Shown: positions 18,042 through 25,445 of the stretch, in pieces
How the letters are laid out: each line of letters begins with the position of its first letter
How positions within the stretch are numbered: the first letter of the stretch is position 1
Assembly (NCBI GenBank): GCA_959596515.1
Contig: CAUFXR010000001.1
Coordinates: 8,551 to 72,550 of the forward strand
DNA length: 64,000 bases
Reading direction: 5' to 3'
Origin: an uncultured Oscillospiraceae bacterium
Lineage (GTDB): Bacteria > Bacillota > Clostridia > Oscillospirales > Acutalibacteraceae
Translations under genes and position numbers: made by a program
The notes under the pieces: generated by a model
Seen by the model: the letters and a program-made list of their open reading frames with translations, nothing else
Databases searched by the model: none
Told to the model about the DNA's origin: nothing

Positions 18042-20573
18042 ATGAAACTAGCGTTTTCAACCTTGGGCTGTCCGGAGTTCGGCTGGTCCGACGTTTATTC
18101 TATGGCCAAGGACTTGGGCTTTCAGGGCATCGAGGTTCGCGGTCTGGGCGATGAGCTGTTCGACGGCAAAACCATGCCTTTCAAGCAGGAGAACCTGCCC
18201 AAGACTCTGGCCCAGCTGAAAAAAATTCGTATGAACATTTCCTGTATCTCCTCCGGCGCCTGTCTAAAGTTCCCGGAAAAAGCGGAAGAAACACATCAGG
18301 AGCTGCTTCGCTCCATTGACGTGGCTTCCCAGCTGGAGGCGCCCTTTGTCCGTATCCTGGGCGATCTGAAGCCCGCGCCGGATGGCGAGGTGGACGACGC
18401 GGTAGTTTTGAAAGCCCTCAAAGACTTGGTTCCCTACGCGGAGGAAAAGGGAGTCACCCTGCTGGTGGAAACCAACGGCGTATATGCCGATACTTCCCGT
18501 CTGGCGGGCCTTTTAAACCAAATCGAAAGCGACAATATCGGCGCCCTATGGGATATGCATCATCCTTACCGCTACGGGAACGAAACTCCGGAGCAGACGG
18601 TGCAGAACCTGGGAGCGTATATCAAATATACCCACATTAAAGATTCCGTCATGGAAAACGGCAAGGTATCCTACAAAATGATGGGCGAAGGAGATCTGCC
18701 GGTAGACGCCATCATGCGCGCCCTGCGCTCCATCAATTACGAGGGCTATATCTCCCTGGAGTGGCTGAAAAGCTATATGCCGGAGCTTCACGACGCGGGC
18801 GTTGTGTTTCCTCAGTTTACCCATTTCATGTCCCAATATCTGGGCGGCGCCCAGGAATCCCGCCGGCTGTATGATGACAACCGGAAAGCCGGTAAATACG
18901 TTTGGCCCAAAGAGCATCTGATCGACCTGACGTTCCCTCAGGTGCTGGACCGTATGGTGGAGGAGTTCCCGGATCAATACGCTTTCCGGTACACCACTCT
19001 GGATTATACCCGTACATACGCCGAGTTCCGGGATGATGTGGACACCTTTGCCCGGGCTTTGATTGCCATGGGCGTACGCCCCGGTGACCATGTGGCTATC
19101 TGGGCCACCAACGTGCCTCAGTGGTATATCACTTTCTGGGCCACCACTAAGATCGGCGCGGTGCTGGTAACTGTCAATACCGCTTATAAGATCCATGAAG
19201 CCGAATATCTGCTCCGCCAGTCGGACACCCATACTCTGGTGATGATTGACGGATTTAAGGATTCCGATTATGTTTCCATCATCAAGGAACTTTGCCCTGA
19301 ATTGGAAACCACAGAAAAGGGACGGCCTCTCCACTGCAAGCGGCTGCCGTTTTTGCGGAACATCATCACGGTGGATTCCGAGCAAAAGGGTTGCTACACC
19401 TGGCAGGAGGCCATGGATCTTTCCGCCTTGGTCCCTGTGGAGGAGGTCTATCGCCGCGCCGCCGCCATCAACAAGCATGATGTATGCAACATGCAGTACA
19501 CATCCGGCACCACCGGGTTTCCCAAGGGGGTCATGCTGACCCACTACAATGTGGTCAACAACGGCAAGGCCATCGGCGACTGCATGGATCTTTCCACGGC
19601 GGACCGGATGATGATCCAGGTACCGATGTTCCACTGCTTCGGTATGGTGCTGGCCATGACCGCCTCTATGACCCACGGAGTTACCATGAGTCCCATTCCG
19701 GCGTTTTCTCCCAAAAAGGGTCTGGCCTGTATTAATCAGGAAAAAATCACCGCCTTCCACGGCGTACCCACTATGTTTATCGCCATGCTTGGCCATGAGG
19801 ATTTTGAAAAAACCGATTTCAGCCATATGCGGACCGGTATTATGGCGGGCAGCCCCTGTCCCATCAAGGTCATGCAGGATGTAATCGACAAAATGCATAT
19901 GACTGAAATCTGCATCACCTACGGCCAGACAGAAGCTTCTCCCGGCTGCACCATGAGCAAAACCACCGATTCCCTGGAGGCTCGGGTGAACACCGTAGGC
20001 GCCGCCATGTTCGGTGTGGAATGTAAAATCGTGGATCCAGAGACCAATGAGGATCTCCCGGATAATATGGATGGTGAGTTTGTCGCCAAGGGCTACAACA
20101 TTATGAAGGGCTATTATAAAATGCCGGAGGCCACCGCCGCCGCCATCGATGAAAACGGCTGGCTTCACACCGGCGACCTGGCCCGCAGGGATGAAAACGG
20201 CTATTATAAAATTACCGGCCGCATCAAGGATATGATCATCCGGGGCGGCGAAAATATCTATCCCAAGGAAATCGAGGACTTCATTTACACCCACCCCAAG
20301 GTATCCGACGTTCAAGTCATCGGTGTACCGGATAAACAGTATGGCGAGGAAATTATGGCCTGCGTGGTGCTTAAGCCCGGCGAAGCCATGACAGAAGATG
20401 AATTGAAGGAATATGTGGCCTCACATATGGCTAAGCACAAGGTTCCCCGCTATGTGGACTTTGTAGACGGTTTCCCCATGAACGCCGCCGGAAAAATCCT
20501 AAAATACAAGATGCGGGAACAGGCAGTGGAAAAACTAAATCTACAGGCCGCCAACAGCATCGAGACCGCTTAA
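18042..20573 (+). CDS. fusion of xylose-isomerase-like TIM barrel and acyl-CoA ligase
   Basis: An 843-residue two-domain protein. Residues 1-270 form an AP-endonuclease-2/xylose-isomerase-like barrel with likely metal ligands Glu143 (VETNG), Asp171 (LWDMHH), His198 (YTHIKD) and Glu240 (SLEW), as in sugar isomerases and epimerases. Residues 290-843 form a full ANL-family adenylating ligase: P-loop YTSGTTGFPKG (486-496), YGQTEASPG, GWLHTGDLA, GRIKDMIIRGGENIYP and C-terminal catalytic Lys818 (AAGKILK). Both halves look catalytically intact. ATG 18042 follows AGGAGG by 7 bases. There is no internal stop or second ribosome binding site at the junction, so this is a true single gene. The ligase half resembles fatty acyl-CoA synthetases. 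What joins a sugar enzyme to acyl activation is unknown. Confidence 0.85.
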   Translation: MKLAFSTLGCPEFGWSDVYSMAKDLGFQGIEVRGLGDELFDGKTMPFKQENLPKTLAQLKKIRMNISCISSGACLKFPEKAEETHQELLRSIDVASQLEAPFVRILGDLKPAPDGEVDDAVVLKALKDLVPYAEEKGVTLLVETNGVYADTSRLAGLLNQIESDNIGALWDMHHPYRYGNETPEQTVQNLGAYIKYTHIKDSVMENGKVSYKMMGEGDLPVDAIMRALRSINYEGYISLEWLKSYMPELHDAGVVFPQFTHFMSQYLGGAQESRRLYDDNRKAGKYVWPKEHLIDLTFPQVLDRMVEEFPDQYAFRYTTLDYTRTYAEFRDDVDTFARALIAMGVRPGDHVAIWATNVPQWYITFWATTKIGAVLVTVNTAYKIHEAEYLLRQSDTHTLVMIDGFKDSDYVSIIKELCPELETTEKGRPLHCKRLPFLRNIITVDSEQKGCYTWQEAMDLSALVPVEEVYRRAAAINKHDVCNMQYTSGTTGFPKGVMLTHYNVVNNGKAIGDCMDLSTADRMMIQVPMFHCFGMVLAMTASMTHGVTMSPIPAFSPKKGLACINQEKITAFHGVPTMFIAMLGHEDFEKTDFSHMRTGIMAGSPCPIKVMQDVIDKMHMTEICITYGQTEASPGCTMSKTTDSLEARVNTVGAAMFGVECKIVDPETNEDLPDNMDGEFVAKGYNIMKGYYKMPEATAAAIDENGWLHTGDLARRDENGYYKITGRIKDMIIRGGENIYPKEIEDFIYTHPKVSDVQVIGVPDKQYGEEIMACVVLKPGEAMTEDELKEYVASHMAKHKVPRYVDFVDGFPMNAAGKILKYKMREQAVEKLNLQAANSIETA

Positions 20574-20596
20574 CTTTACCAGCGCTTAACCTTATC

Positions 20597-20625
20597 CAGC
20601 CTCCGGTTTCTCCGGAGGCTGTTTT
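20597..20625 (+). terminator. terminator of the isomerase-ligase gene
   Basis: A 10-bp stem, CAGCCTCCGG (20597-20606) and CCGGAGGCTG (20612-20621), with a 5-nt loop and TTTTCTC after it. Confidence 0.88.
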
Positions 20626-20802
20626 CTCAAACAAGGGCCAATGGTTGGCAGAAAGCTGATAGCGCAAAATTTTGCCTCCTTTCCTAAAGCGGCCATTGTC
20701 CCGGATTAATTGTTTTCCCGAAAACCTTAGGCCATATATCAAAAAGCCTTACACCATGTCTCAAACTTTCCGGCTTTGCCGGATGCGTCAGAGAGGAATC
20801 CT

Positions 20803-22491
20803 ATGAAAGAAAATAAAAAACTCCCAGCTTCTTCTGTTTCTTGTGGGCGCCGTCAGGGCAGCCGGAAAAAACAAGCATCCTCCCCTCTTCCGCAGGGTCA
20901 GCCTTCCCGGCGGGCCGAATCCCTTCACGTTCCCCTGTCAAAGGAGTCTTTGTCACAGGATTTCCTGAAAGTTCGCCTGCAAGGTGGGCGCCGCCGTTCT
21001 TCCTTTGAGGAGACTTCCCCACAAAGTTCCTTTGACTCTTCACCACAGCAACAGCGTTCGGAACCTACCTGCCCGGTTTTCCGAAAATGCGGCGGCTGCC
21101 AGCTGCAAAACATGAGTTACCCCAGGCAGCTGCAATTCAAGCAGCACAAGGTGGAGGGACTGCTGAAACAATTTCACAGGGTAGAGCCTATTATCGGCAT
21201 GGAAACCCCTTATCATTATCGCAACAAGGTTTCCGCCGCCTTCGCTCTGGCCAAAAACCGGCAGATCATTTCCGGAGTGTATCAGGACAGTACCCATCGA
21301 ATCGTACCGGTAGACCATTGCCTGATTGAGGATCAGAAAGCGGATGAGATCATTTGCTCTATTCGGGAGCTGATGAAAAGCTTTAAGCTTCTCCCCTATG
21401 ACGAAGTGACGCAGCGGGGGTTCCTGCGTCACGTTTTGGTGAAGCGGGGCTTTGCCACCAACCAAATCATGGTAGTACTTGTGGCAGGCACACCGATATT
21501 CCCCGCCAAAAAGCGGTTTACCGAGGCTCTCTTAAAACTCCACCCGGAGATCACCACCATTCTGATGAATCTCAACGACCGGTATACCAGTATGGTACTG
21601 GGGGAACAGGAAAAGGTACTTTACGGCCCAGGAAAAATTCAGGATGTCTTATGCGGCTGCCGGTTTCAAATTTCCGCCAAGTCCTTTTATCAGATCAACC
21701 CCGCGCAAACCGAGGTACTGTACCGCAAAGCCATGGAATACGCCGATCTGACAGGATCGGAAACCGTTATCGACGCCTACTGCGGAATCGGCACCATTGG
21801 TCTGGTTGCCGCCAGTCAGGGGGCTAAAAAGGTCATTGGCGTGGAATTAAACCGCGACGCTGTAAAAGACGCCATTGAAAACGCAAAGCTAAATAATTTA
21901 TCTAACACCTGGTTCTGCGCCGGAGACGCCGGAGAATTCATGCTGGAAATGTCTTTGGAAAAAGAATCGGCCGACGTGGTGTTTATGGATCCGCCCCGGG
22001 CCGGCAGTGATCAAACCTTTTTATCCTCACTGATCACACTTTCTCCAAAAAAGATCGTTTATATTTCCTGCAATCCGGAAACACAGCAGCGGGACCTGCG
22101 TTATCTGATTTCTAAAGGTCCTTACAAGGTAACAAAAATTCAGCCCGTTGATATGTTCCCGCACACAAATCATGTGGAGACATGCGTCTTGTTAGGTAGG
22201 AAGAAATCGACCGAAAATATTCTGTATGGATATGTGGATGTTGAAACGAAAGACACAGACTATTTAAAGACTATGAAAGGCTGTGCAAGTTACGCGCAGA
22301 TTAAGGCATGGATAGAAAAAGAGTATGGTTTTAAGGTATCTTCTTTATATGTGGCACAGATAAAAGATAAGTTAGGAATGGAAAAAAGAGAGAACTACAA
22401 CAAGGGAGAGAAAAAGGCAAGAGTGCCGCATTGTCCGCCGGAAAAAGAAAAAGTAATCATGGCGGCATTTAAGCATTTCAAAATGATTTAA
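20803..22491 (+). CDS. 23S rRNA (uracil-5) methyltransferase, RumA/RlmD type, with island-derived 3' end
   Basis: An SAM- and [4Fe-4S]-dependent enzyme of 562 residues that methylates uracil C5 in 23S rRNA. Residues 1-85 are a basic, Ser/Pro-rich, low-complexity extension in place of a TRAM domain. The cluster cysteines follow (CPVFRKCGGC), then the SAM motif DAYCGIGTIGL, DPPRAG, and the catalytic Cys in YISCNPE. Normal family proteins end soon after HVETxVLL. Here about 85 more residues follow (from about 22190), in AT-rich DNA unlike the rest of the gene, including YAQIKAWIEKEYGFKVSSLY. The tail is probably supplied by a mobile element inserted at this site. ATG 20803 follows GAGAGG; an in-frame TTG at 20776 lacks a site. 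Confidence 0.88.
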   Translation: MKENKKLPASSVSCGRRQGSRKKQASSPLPQGQPSRRAESLHVPLSKESLSQDFLKVRLQGGRRRSSFEETSPQSSFDSSPQQQRSEPTCPVFRKCGGCQLQNMSYPRQLQFKQHKVEGLLKQFHRVEPIIGMETPYHYRNKVSAAFALAKNRQIISGVYQDSTHRIVPVDHCLIEDQKADEIICSIRELMKSFKLLPYDEVTQRGFLRHVLVKRGFATNQIMVVLVAGTPIFPAKKRFTEALLKLHPEITTILMNLNDRYTSMVLGEQEKVLYGPGKIQDVLCGCRFQISAKSFYQINPAQTEVLYRKAMEYADLTGSETVIDAYCGIGTIGLVAASQGAKKVIGVELNRDAVKDAIENAKLNNLSNTWFCAGDAGEFMLEMSLEKESADVVFMDPPRAGSDQTFLSSLITLSPKKIVYISCNPETQQRDLRYLISKGPYKVTKIQPVDMFPHTNHVETCVLLGRKKSTENILYGYVDVETKDTDYLKTMKGCASYAQIKAWIEKEYGFKVSSLYVAQIKDKLGMEKRENYNKGEKKARVPHCPPEKEKVIMAAFKHFKMI

Positions 22492-22527
22492 GTAGAACAC
22501 ACATTATACAGCTTTTTTGTATTTCTC

Positions 22528-22706
22528 CCCCGGTACCACTTTTTGAAAAAAAGTGGTACCGGGGAAAATTCCTCATAAATCAAGGAAATTTGCCGATATG
22601 GTGCAAAGAAAATTATAACGGGTACCATTTTTTGTCAAGTAGTGGTACCAGTAAAAGCCTTACTGGATAAGGGAAAAAAGAAAAAGTACCACCGGTACCA
22701 CTTTTT
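22528..22706. repeat. GGTACCACTTTTT inverted repeats
   Basis: A perfect 17-bp inverted repeat (22528-22544 and 22548-22564, 3-nt loop) contains GGTACCACTTTTT. Related copies recur as GGTACCATTTTTT at 22621-22633, its partner AGTGGTACC at 22641-22649, and GGTACCACTTTTT from 22694. A 7-bp hairpin CCAGTAA/TTACTGG lies between (22648-22666). The spacing suggests iterons or single-strand-origin hairpins ahead of the Rep gene. The first hairpin may also terminate rumA transcription. Confidence 0.75.
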
Positions 22707-22787
22707 TTACTGAGATTATTTTAAGATTTTTTAAGACAAAAATTTAATTATCCCCTCATATAAAAGCAATATATTTATTGATAATAC

Positions 22788-22947
22788 AGGGGATATTTAT
22801 AAAATATATACAATATAAATATTCCCCACGCGCCGCCTTTTGTAGTAGGGCTTGTCGATACTACAAAAGGCGTAATCTCTACAAACAGCGCTTTTGGAAA
22901 TGGGGAATGATAAGGGGATATTTAAAAGAAATTGAATTAAATATTCC
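22788..22947. repeat. origin-like region: hairpin and AGGGGATATTTA iterons
   Basis: A 14-bp perfect hairpin (arms 22834-22847 and 22859-22872, 11-nt loop) has a right arm starting TACTAC. This is reminiscent of the TACTACG nick sequence of pMV158-type double-strand origins. AGGGGATATTTA occurs at 22788 and 22913, with opposite-strand partners TAAATATTCCCC (ending near 22826) and TTAAATATTCCC (ending near 22947). Placement directly upstream of a Rep_2 gene supports a rolling-circle plus origin. Confidence 0.6.
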
Positions 22948-22966
22948 CTTTTGCTTCATTTTGTGC

Positions 22967-22972
22967 TATACT
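22967..22972 (+). promoter_or_regulatory. extended -10 box of the rep gene
   Basis: TGCTATACT places TATACT at 22967-22972 behind an extended TG, about 25 bases from the rep ATG. No good -35 is present, as is common for extended -10 promoters. Confidence 0.45.
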
Positions 22973-22997
22973 ATCTATAGAGAAAGGAAGTGATGTT

Positions 22998-23723
22998 ATG
23001 GCACGAAAAGAAGCAAATTTGGAAATAATCTTGATAGCACAGGATTTTTTACCGGAACACTGGAACTGGACACCGCAGGAAAAAGCGTATCTTGGCGATG
23101 TGGCAGAGATGGGGAAAATCATTAAAACACGGTTAGAAGCTGATGGCTGTGAAGTCTTTGAAATGTACGCTGTTAAGCACGATAAAGACGAACAAAAACT
23201 CTGGAATGAACAGAAGATGGCTTATGAAATAAAGTTCACTTCAAACCACGGACATTTTGTTATTAAACTTAAAAAGGGAACGGGAAAAATCTTGTCAGCT
23301 ATTGCCGCTCTTATCGGTCTTGAGCCGAATTTTATCGAAAAGCCGAAGCGCGGCAGATACGCTTATGATAACATGCTCGCTTATTTAATCCATATTAAGT
23401 ATGATAAAAAGTACCAGTATCCTGTGAGTGACGTTTATACGATAGCCGGGAAACCTTATGCAGAATACTATGCCGAACGCCGCGAAGCGTGGCTTAGAGG
23501 ACGGGCGGTTAAAAGCATTGCAGACGCGAGAAAACTTCTTGAACCGTTGAAATACAAACTGGCAAAAGGGGAAATCACTCTTAATGAAATCATAGAAAAT
23601 GAAGAATATCGGCAGACGTATATTTTGTATCCAGATGTACTGGAGAGAGTATATCAAACGAAACTTGGAGTAGATAAAAGGTTAGAAGCATTGGAAAGAC
23701 ATAATAAAAATGGAGGAATTTAA
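22998..23723 (+). CDS. pMV158-type rolling-circle replication initiator (Rep_2)
   Basis: A 241-residue HUH-type plasmid initiator that would nick a plus origin and prime leading-strand synthesis. Motifs: HDKD (residues 61-64), the metal-binding HGHFVI (84-89), and AYLIH with Tyr129 as the probable nucleophile, followed by KYDKKYQY. These match Rep_2/RepB order and spacing. The C-terminal 70 residues (KSIADARKLLEPLKYKL onward) are probably an oligomerisation region. ATG 22998 follows AGAAAGGAAG. The origin-like repeats lie immediately upstream. It is found here in a chromosome-like context, suggesting an integrated plasmid or an integrative element with autonomous replication ability. Whether the full-length protein is active cannot be judged. 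Confidence 0.8.
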   Translation: MARKEANLEIILIAQDFLPEHWNWTPQEKAYLGDVAEMGKIIKTRLEADGCEVFEMYAVKHDKDEQKLWNEQKMAYEIKFTSNHGHFVIKLKKGTGKILSAIAALIGLEPNFIEKPKRGRYAYDNMLAYLIHIKYDKKYQYPVSDVYTIAGKPYAEYYAERREAWLRGRAVKSIADARKLLEPLKYKLAKGEITLNEIIENEEYRQTYILYPDVLERVYQTKLGVDKRLEALERHNKNGGI

Positions 23724-23834
23724 TGCTGCTTCGTGTTCTGTTGCAGGGATCGCAGACAGTATTTTGGAAAATCTGATAGACTGTCTGAAAATCCGGCAAT
23801 AGATCAGTAAGCAATCATTCTTTCCTCCAAAATT

Positions 23835-23864
23835 ATCCCCTGCCCGTGTGAGCAGGGGATTTTC
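23835..23864. terminator. bidirectional terminator
   Basis: ATCCCCTGC (23835-23843) and GCAGGGGAT (23852-23860) form a 9-bp stem with an 8-nt loop, flanked by A/T-runs. It lies between the convergent rep and lipoprotein genes. Confidence 0.85.
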
Positions 23865-23868
23865 TATC

Positions 23869-24657
23869 TTACTTACGTGCGCCGCACTCGGAGCAGTACT
23901 CGTAGTCGTTGACTGTGACAGTTTGTGCGGGAACATCTATAACGGTCTGGGAATCTACAACCTTGTAGGTGTAGTTCTCGCAGTTGTCCCAGAAGTCGGC
24001 AACGCAGTGGCGTCCAGCATCATCGACATTGTCGAACTGCTGACCGCAGTTGTTGCAGACGTATTTCTTAACTTCCACAACGTGGGACTGTTCAGGAATC
24101 GTCTCAGTGTGTGTTGCCCATACCCATGTGTGGGTATGGACAGGCTCAGACGGCTGAGTTTCGGCAGGCTCGCTCGGCTCTGGCGTAGGCGTACCGGTAT
24201 CAGCGGGCTGCGTAGGAGCAGGCGTGGAAGTGGAGCCAGAGTTTCCAGAGGAAGGCTTGCTTGCAGAACCGGAGTTGCCGGAACTGGTAGACGGTTTACT
24301 GGTGGACGGCTGACTGGACTGAGAAGCACTGCTGTTAGAACCGCTGTTCTGGCTTTTGTTTGAAGAAGTTGTCTTAGAAGCAGAACTGCCGGAATTACTG
24401 TTGCTCGTTTCTTTTTGGTTGTCGGCTGTTTTGCCCGTCTCTTTCGTCTCGTCTTTCTTTTTGGCGTCTGTTTCGGATTCCTTTTCTGTTTCGGATTCTT
24501 CCTTTTTGGAATCGTCTTCCTTGTCTTTCGCAGATACGGTTGTTTCTGCCTTTGTTTCTGAACTGCTTTCTGTTGTTTTGTCATTTCCGCCGCAGGCAAT
24601 CAGCAGGCAGGCTGACAGGCATAGGGCGAAAAGTATACTGACTACTTTCTTCTTCAT
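23869..24657 (-). CDS. secreted lipoprotein with Ser/Thr-rich linker and paired CxxC motifs
   Basis: A 262-residue surface lipoprotein. The signal sequence has the lipobox LIAC with Cys22. Residues about 25-170 are a low-complexity Ser/Thr/Lys/Glu then Ser/Pro/Thr linker, likely spanning the wall. The C-terminal 90 residues are a folded domain with His-rich HTHTWVWATHTE, then CNNCGQQF (CxxC), a His, and CSECGARK (CxxC). The cysteines could bind zinc or form disulfides. Function is unknown. ATG 24657 follows AGGAAAGGAATG. It is the last gene of the island's minus-strand cluster and ends at the terminator at 23835-23864. Confidence 0.75.
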   Translation of the reverse strand: MKKKVVSILFALCLSACLLIACGGNDKTTESSSETKAETTVSAKDKEDDSKKEESETEKESETDAKKKDETKETGKTADNQKETSNSNSGSSASKTTSSNKSQNSGSNSSASQSSQPSTSKPSTSSGNSGSASKPSSGNSGSTSTPAPTQPADTGTPTPEPSEPAETQPSEPVHTHTWVWATHTETIPEQSHVVEVKKYVCNNCGQQFDNVDDAGRHCVADFWDNCENYTYKVVDSQTVIDVPAQTVTVNDYEYCSECGARK

Positions 24658-24764
24658 GGTATCATTCCTTTCCTATTGTTGATTATAGTCATTTCATATA
24701 GAAGAAGCAATAGCTAATTAATCATATTAGGGCTCCTCCTCAAATTTTAACTTCCTTTCATGAA

Positions 24765-25412
24765 TCAATCATACTTCTCAATATGCACTGTCGCAATCGC
24801 TGACTGATTTGGCTCCCCGGTGATAAGGTCCTGCGGTGCAGGAACAAGCAGCATAAATCCGTCTTTACCATATCTCCGTTCATACCCCTGCGCATACGTT
24901 TCCTCCACAGAAATATGCTGCACTTGCCCGATCACCATAGCAGTTATTCCTGCACCGCTTAAATCCTGCACTTCTTTCAGGGTGCATTCCATAGTAAGAA
25001 ACGCCTCGTTGATTACAGGTGCGTGAATAGTTTTTGCACTGGAAACTGTAAAACCTCCTTCTGCAAATTCGTCATCGTCTATTTCGTTGTGATGAATGGT
25101 GTTCACCAAATTATCATAATAACTTATCGGAAGGAAGTTGATGCAAAAACATTTTTCCCTTTGGATATTAGCATAGGTGTGAGTGTGCTGATATAAGTTG
25201 CCCATCACAGCAAAGAACGCGGTCTTATCCCCGTGAAAGCAACTCCACGAATGAAAGCACACATTCGGTTTACCGTTCTCTTTCCAAGTAGTGATAGCAA
25301 ACAAAACGGTTGGTATACCCAACGTTACTTCAAAATGGGAAAACAATTCAAATTCTTCTGGATATGCTGGCTTAAAATACTGAGGAAAATCCTTTTCAAT
25401 CTCTATTTTCAT
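24765..25412 (-). CDS. flavin reductase-like FMN-binding split-barrel protein
   Basis: A 215-residue protein resembling the flavin-reductase-like family. FHSWSCFHGDKTAFFAVMGNLYQHTHTYANIQREKCFCINFL carries the FMN-binding core, and MECTLKEVQDLSGAGITAMVIGQVQHI is the second barrel half. Such proteins bind FMN and act as NAD(P)H:flavin oxidoreductases or as uncharacterised flavoproteins. The gene lies 33 bases downstream of the ImmA-like gene on the minus strand and may ride in the same transcript. It has no evident link to restriction, so it may simply be cargo. Confidence 0.75.
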   Translation of the reverse strand: MKIEIEKDFPQYFKPAYPEEFELFSHFEVTLGIPTVLFAITTWKENGKPNVCFHSWSCFHGDKTAFFAVMGNLYQHTHTYANIQREKCFCINFLPISYYDNLVNTIHHNEIDDDEFAEGGFTVSSAKTIHAPVINEAFLTMECTLKEVQDLSGAGITAMVIGQVQHISVEETYAQGYERRYGKDGFMLLVPAPQDLITGEPNQSAIATVHIEKYD

Positions 25413-25445
25413 CTCTGGCTCCTGTTAAATATGGATTTTTGGGAC

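Noticed and set aside
18546..20315. 589-residue open frame antisense to the isomerase-ligase gene
   Set aside because: It is a GC-rich mirror of a real gene; it is His/Gly-rich without domain structure, and no ribosome binding site precedes it.
22528..22706. CRISPR-like appearance of the GGTACC repeats
   Set aside because: The repeats are short palindromes in both orientations with irregular spacing and no cas genes.
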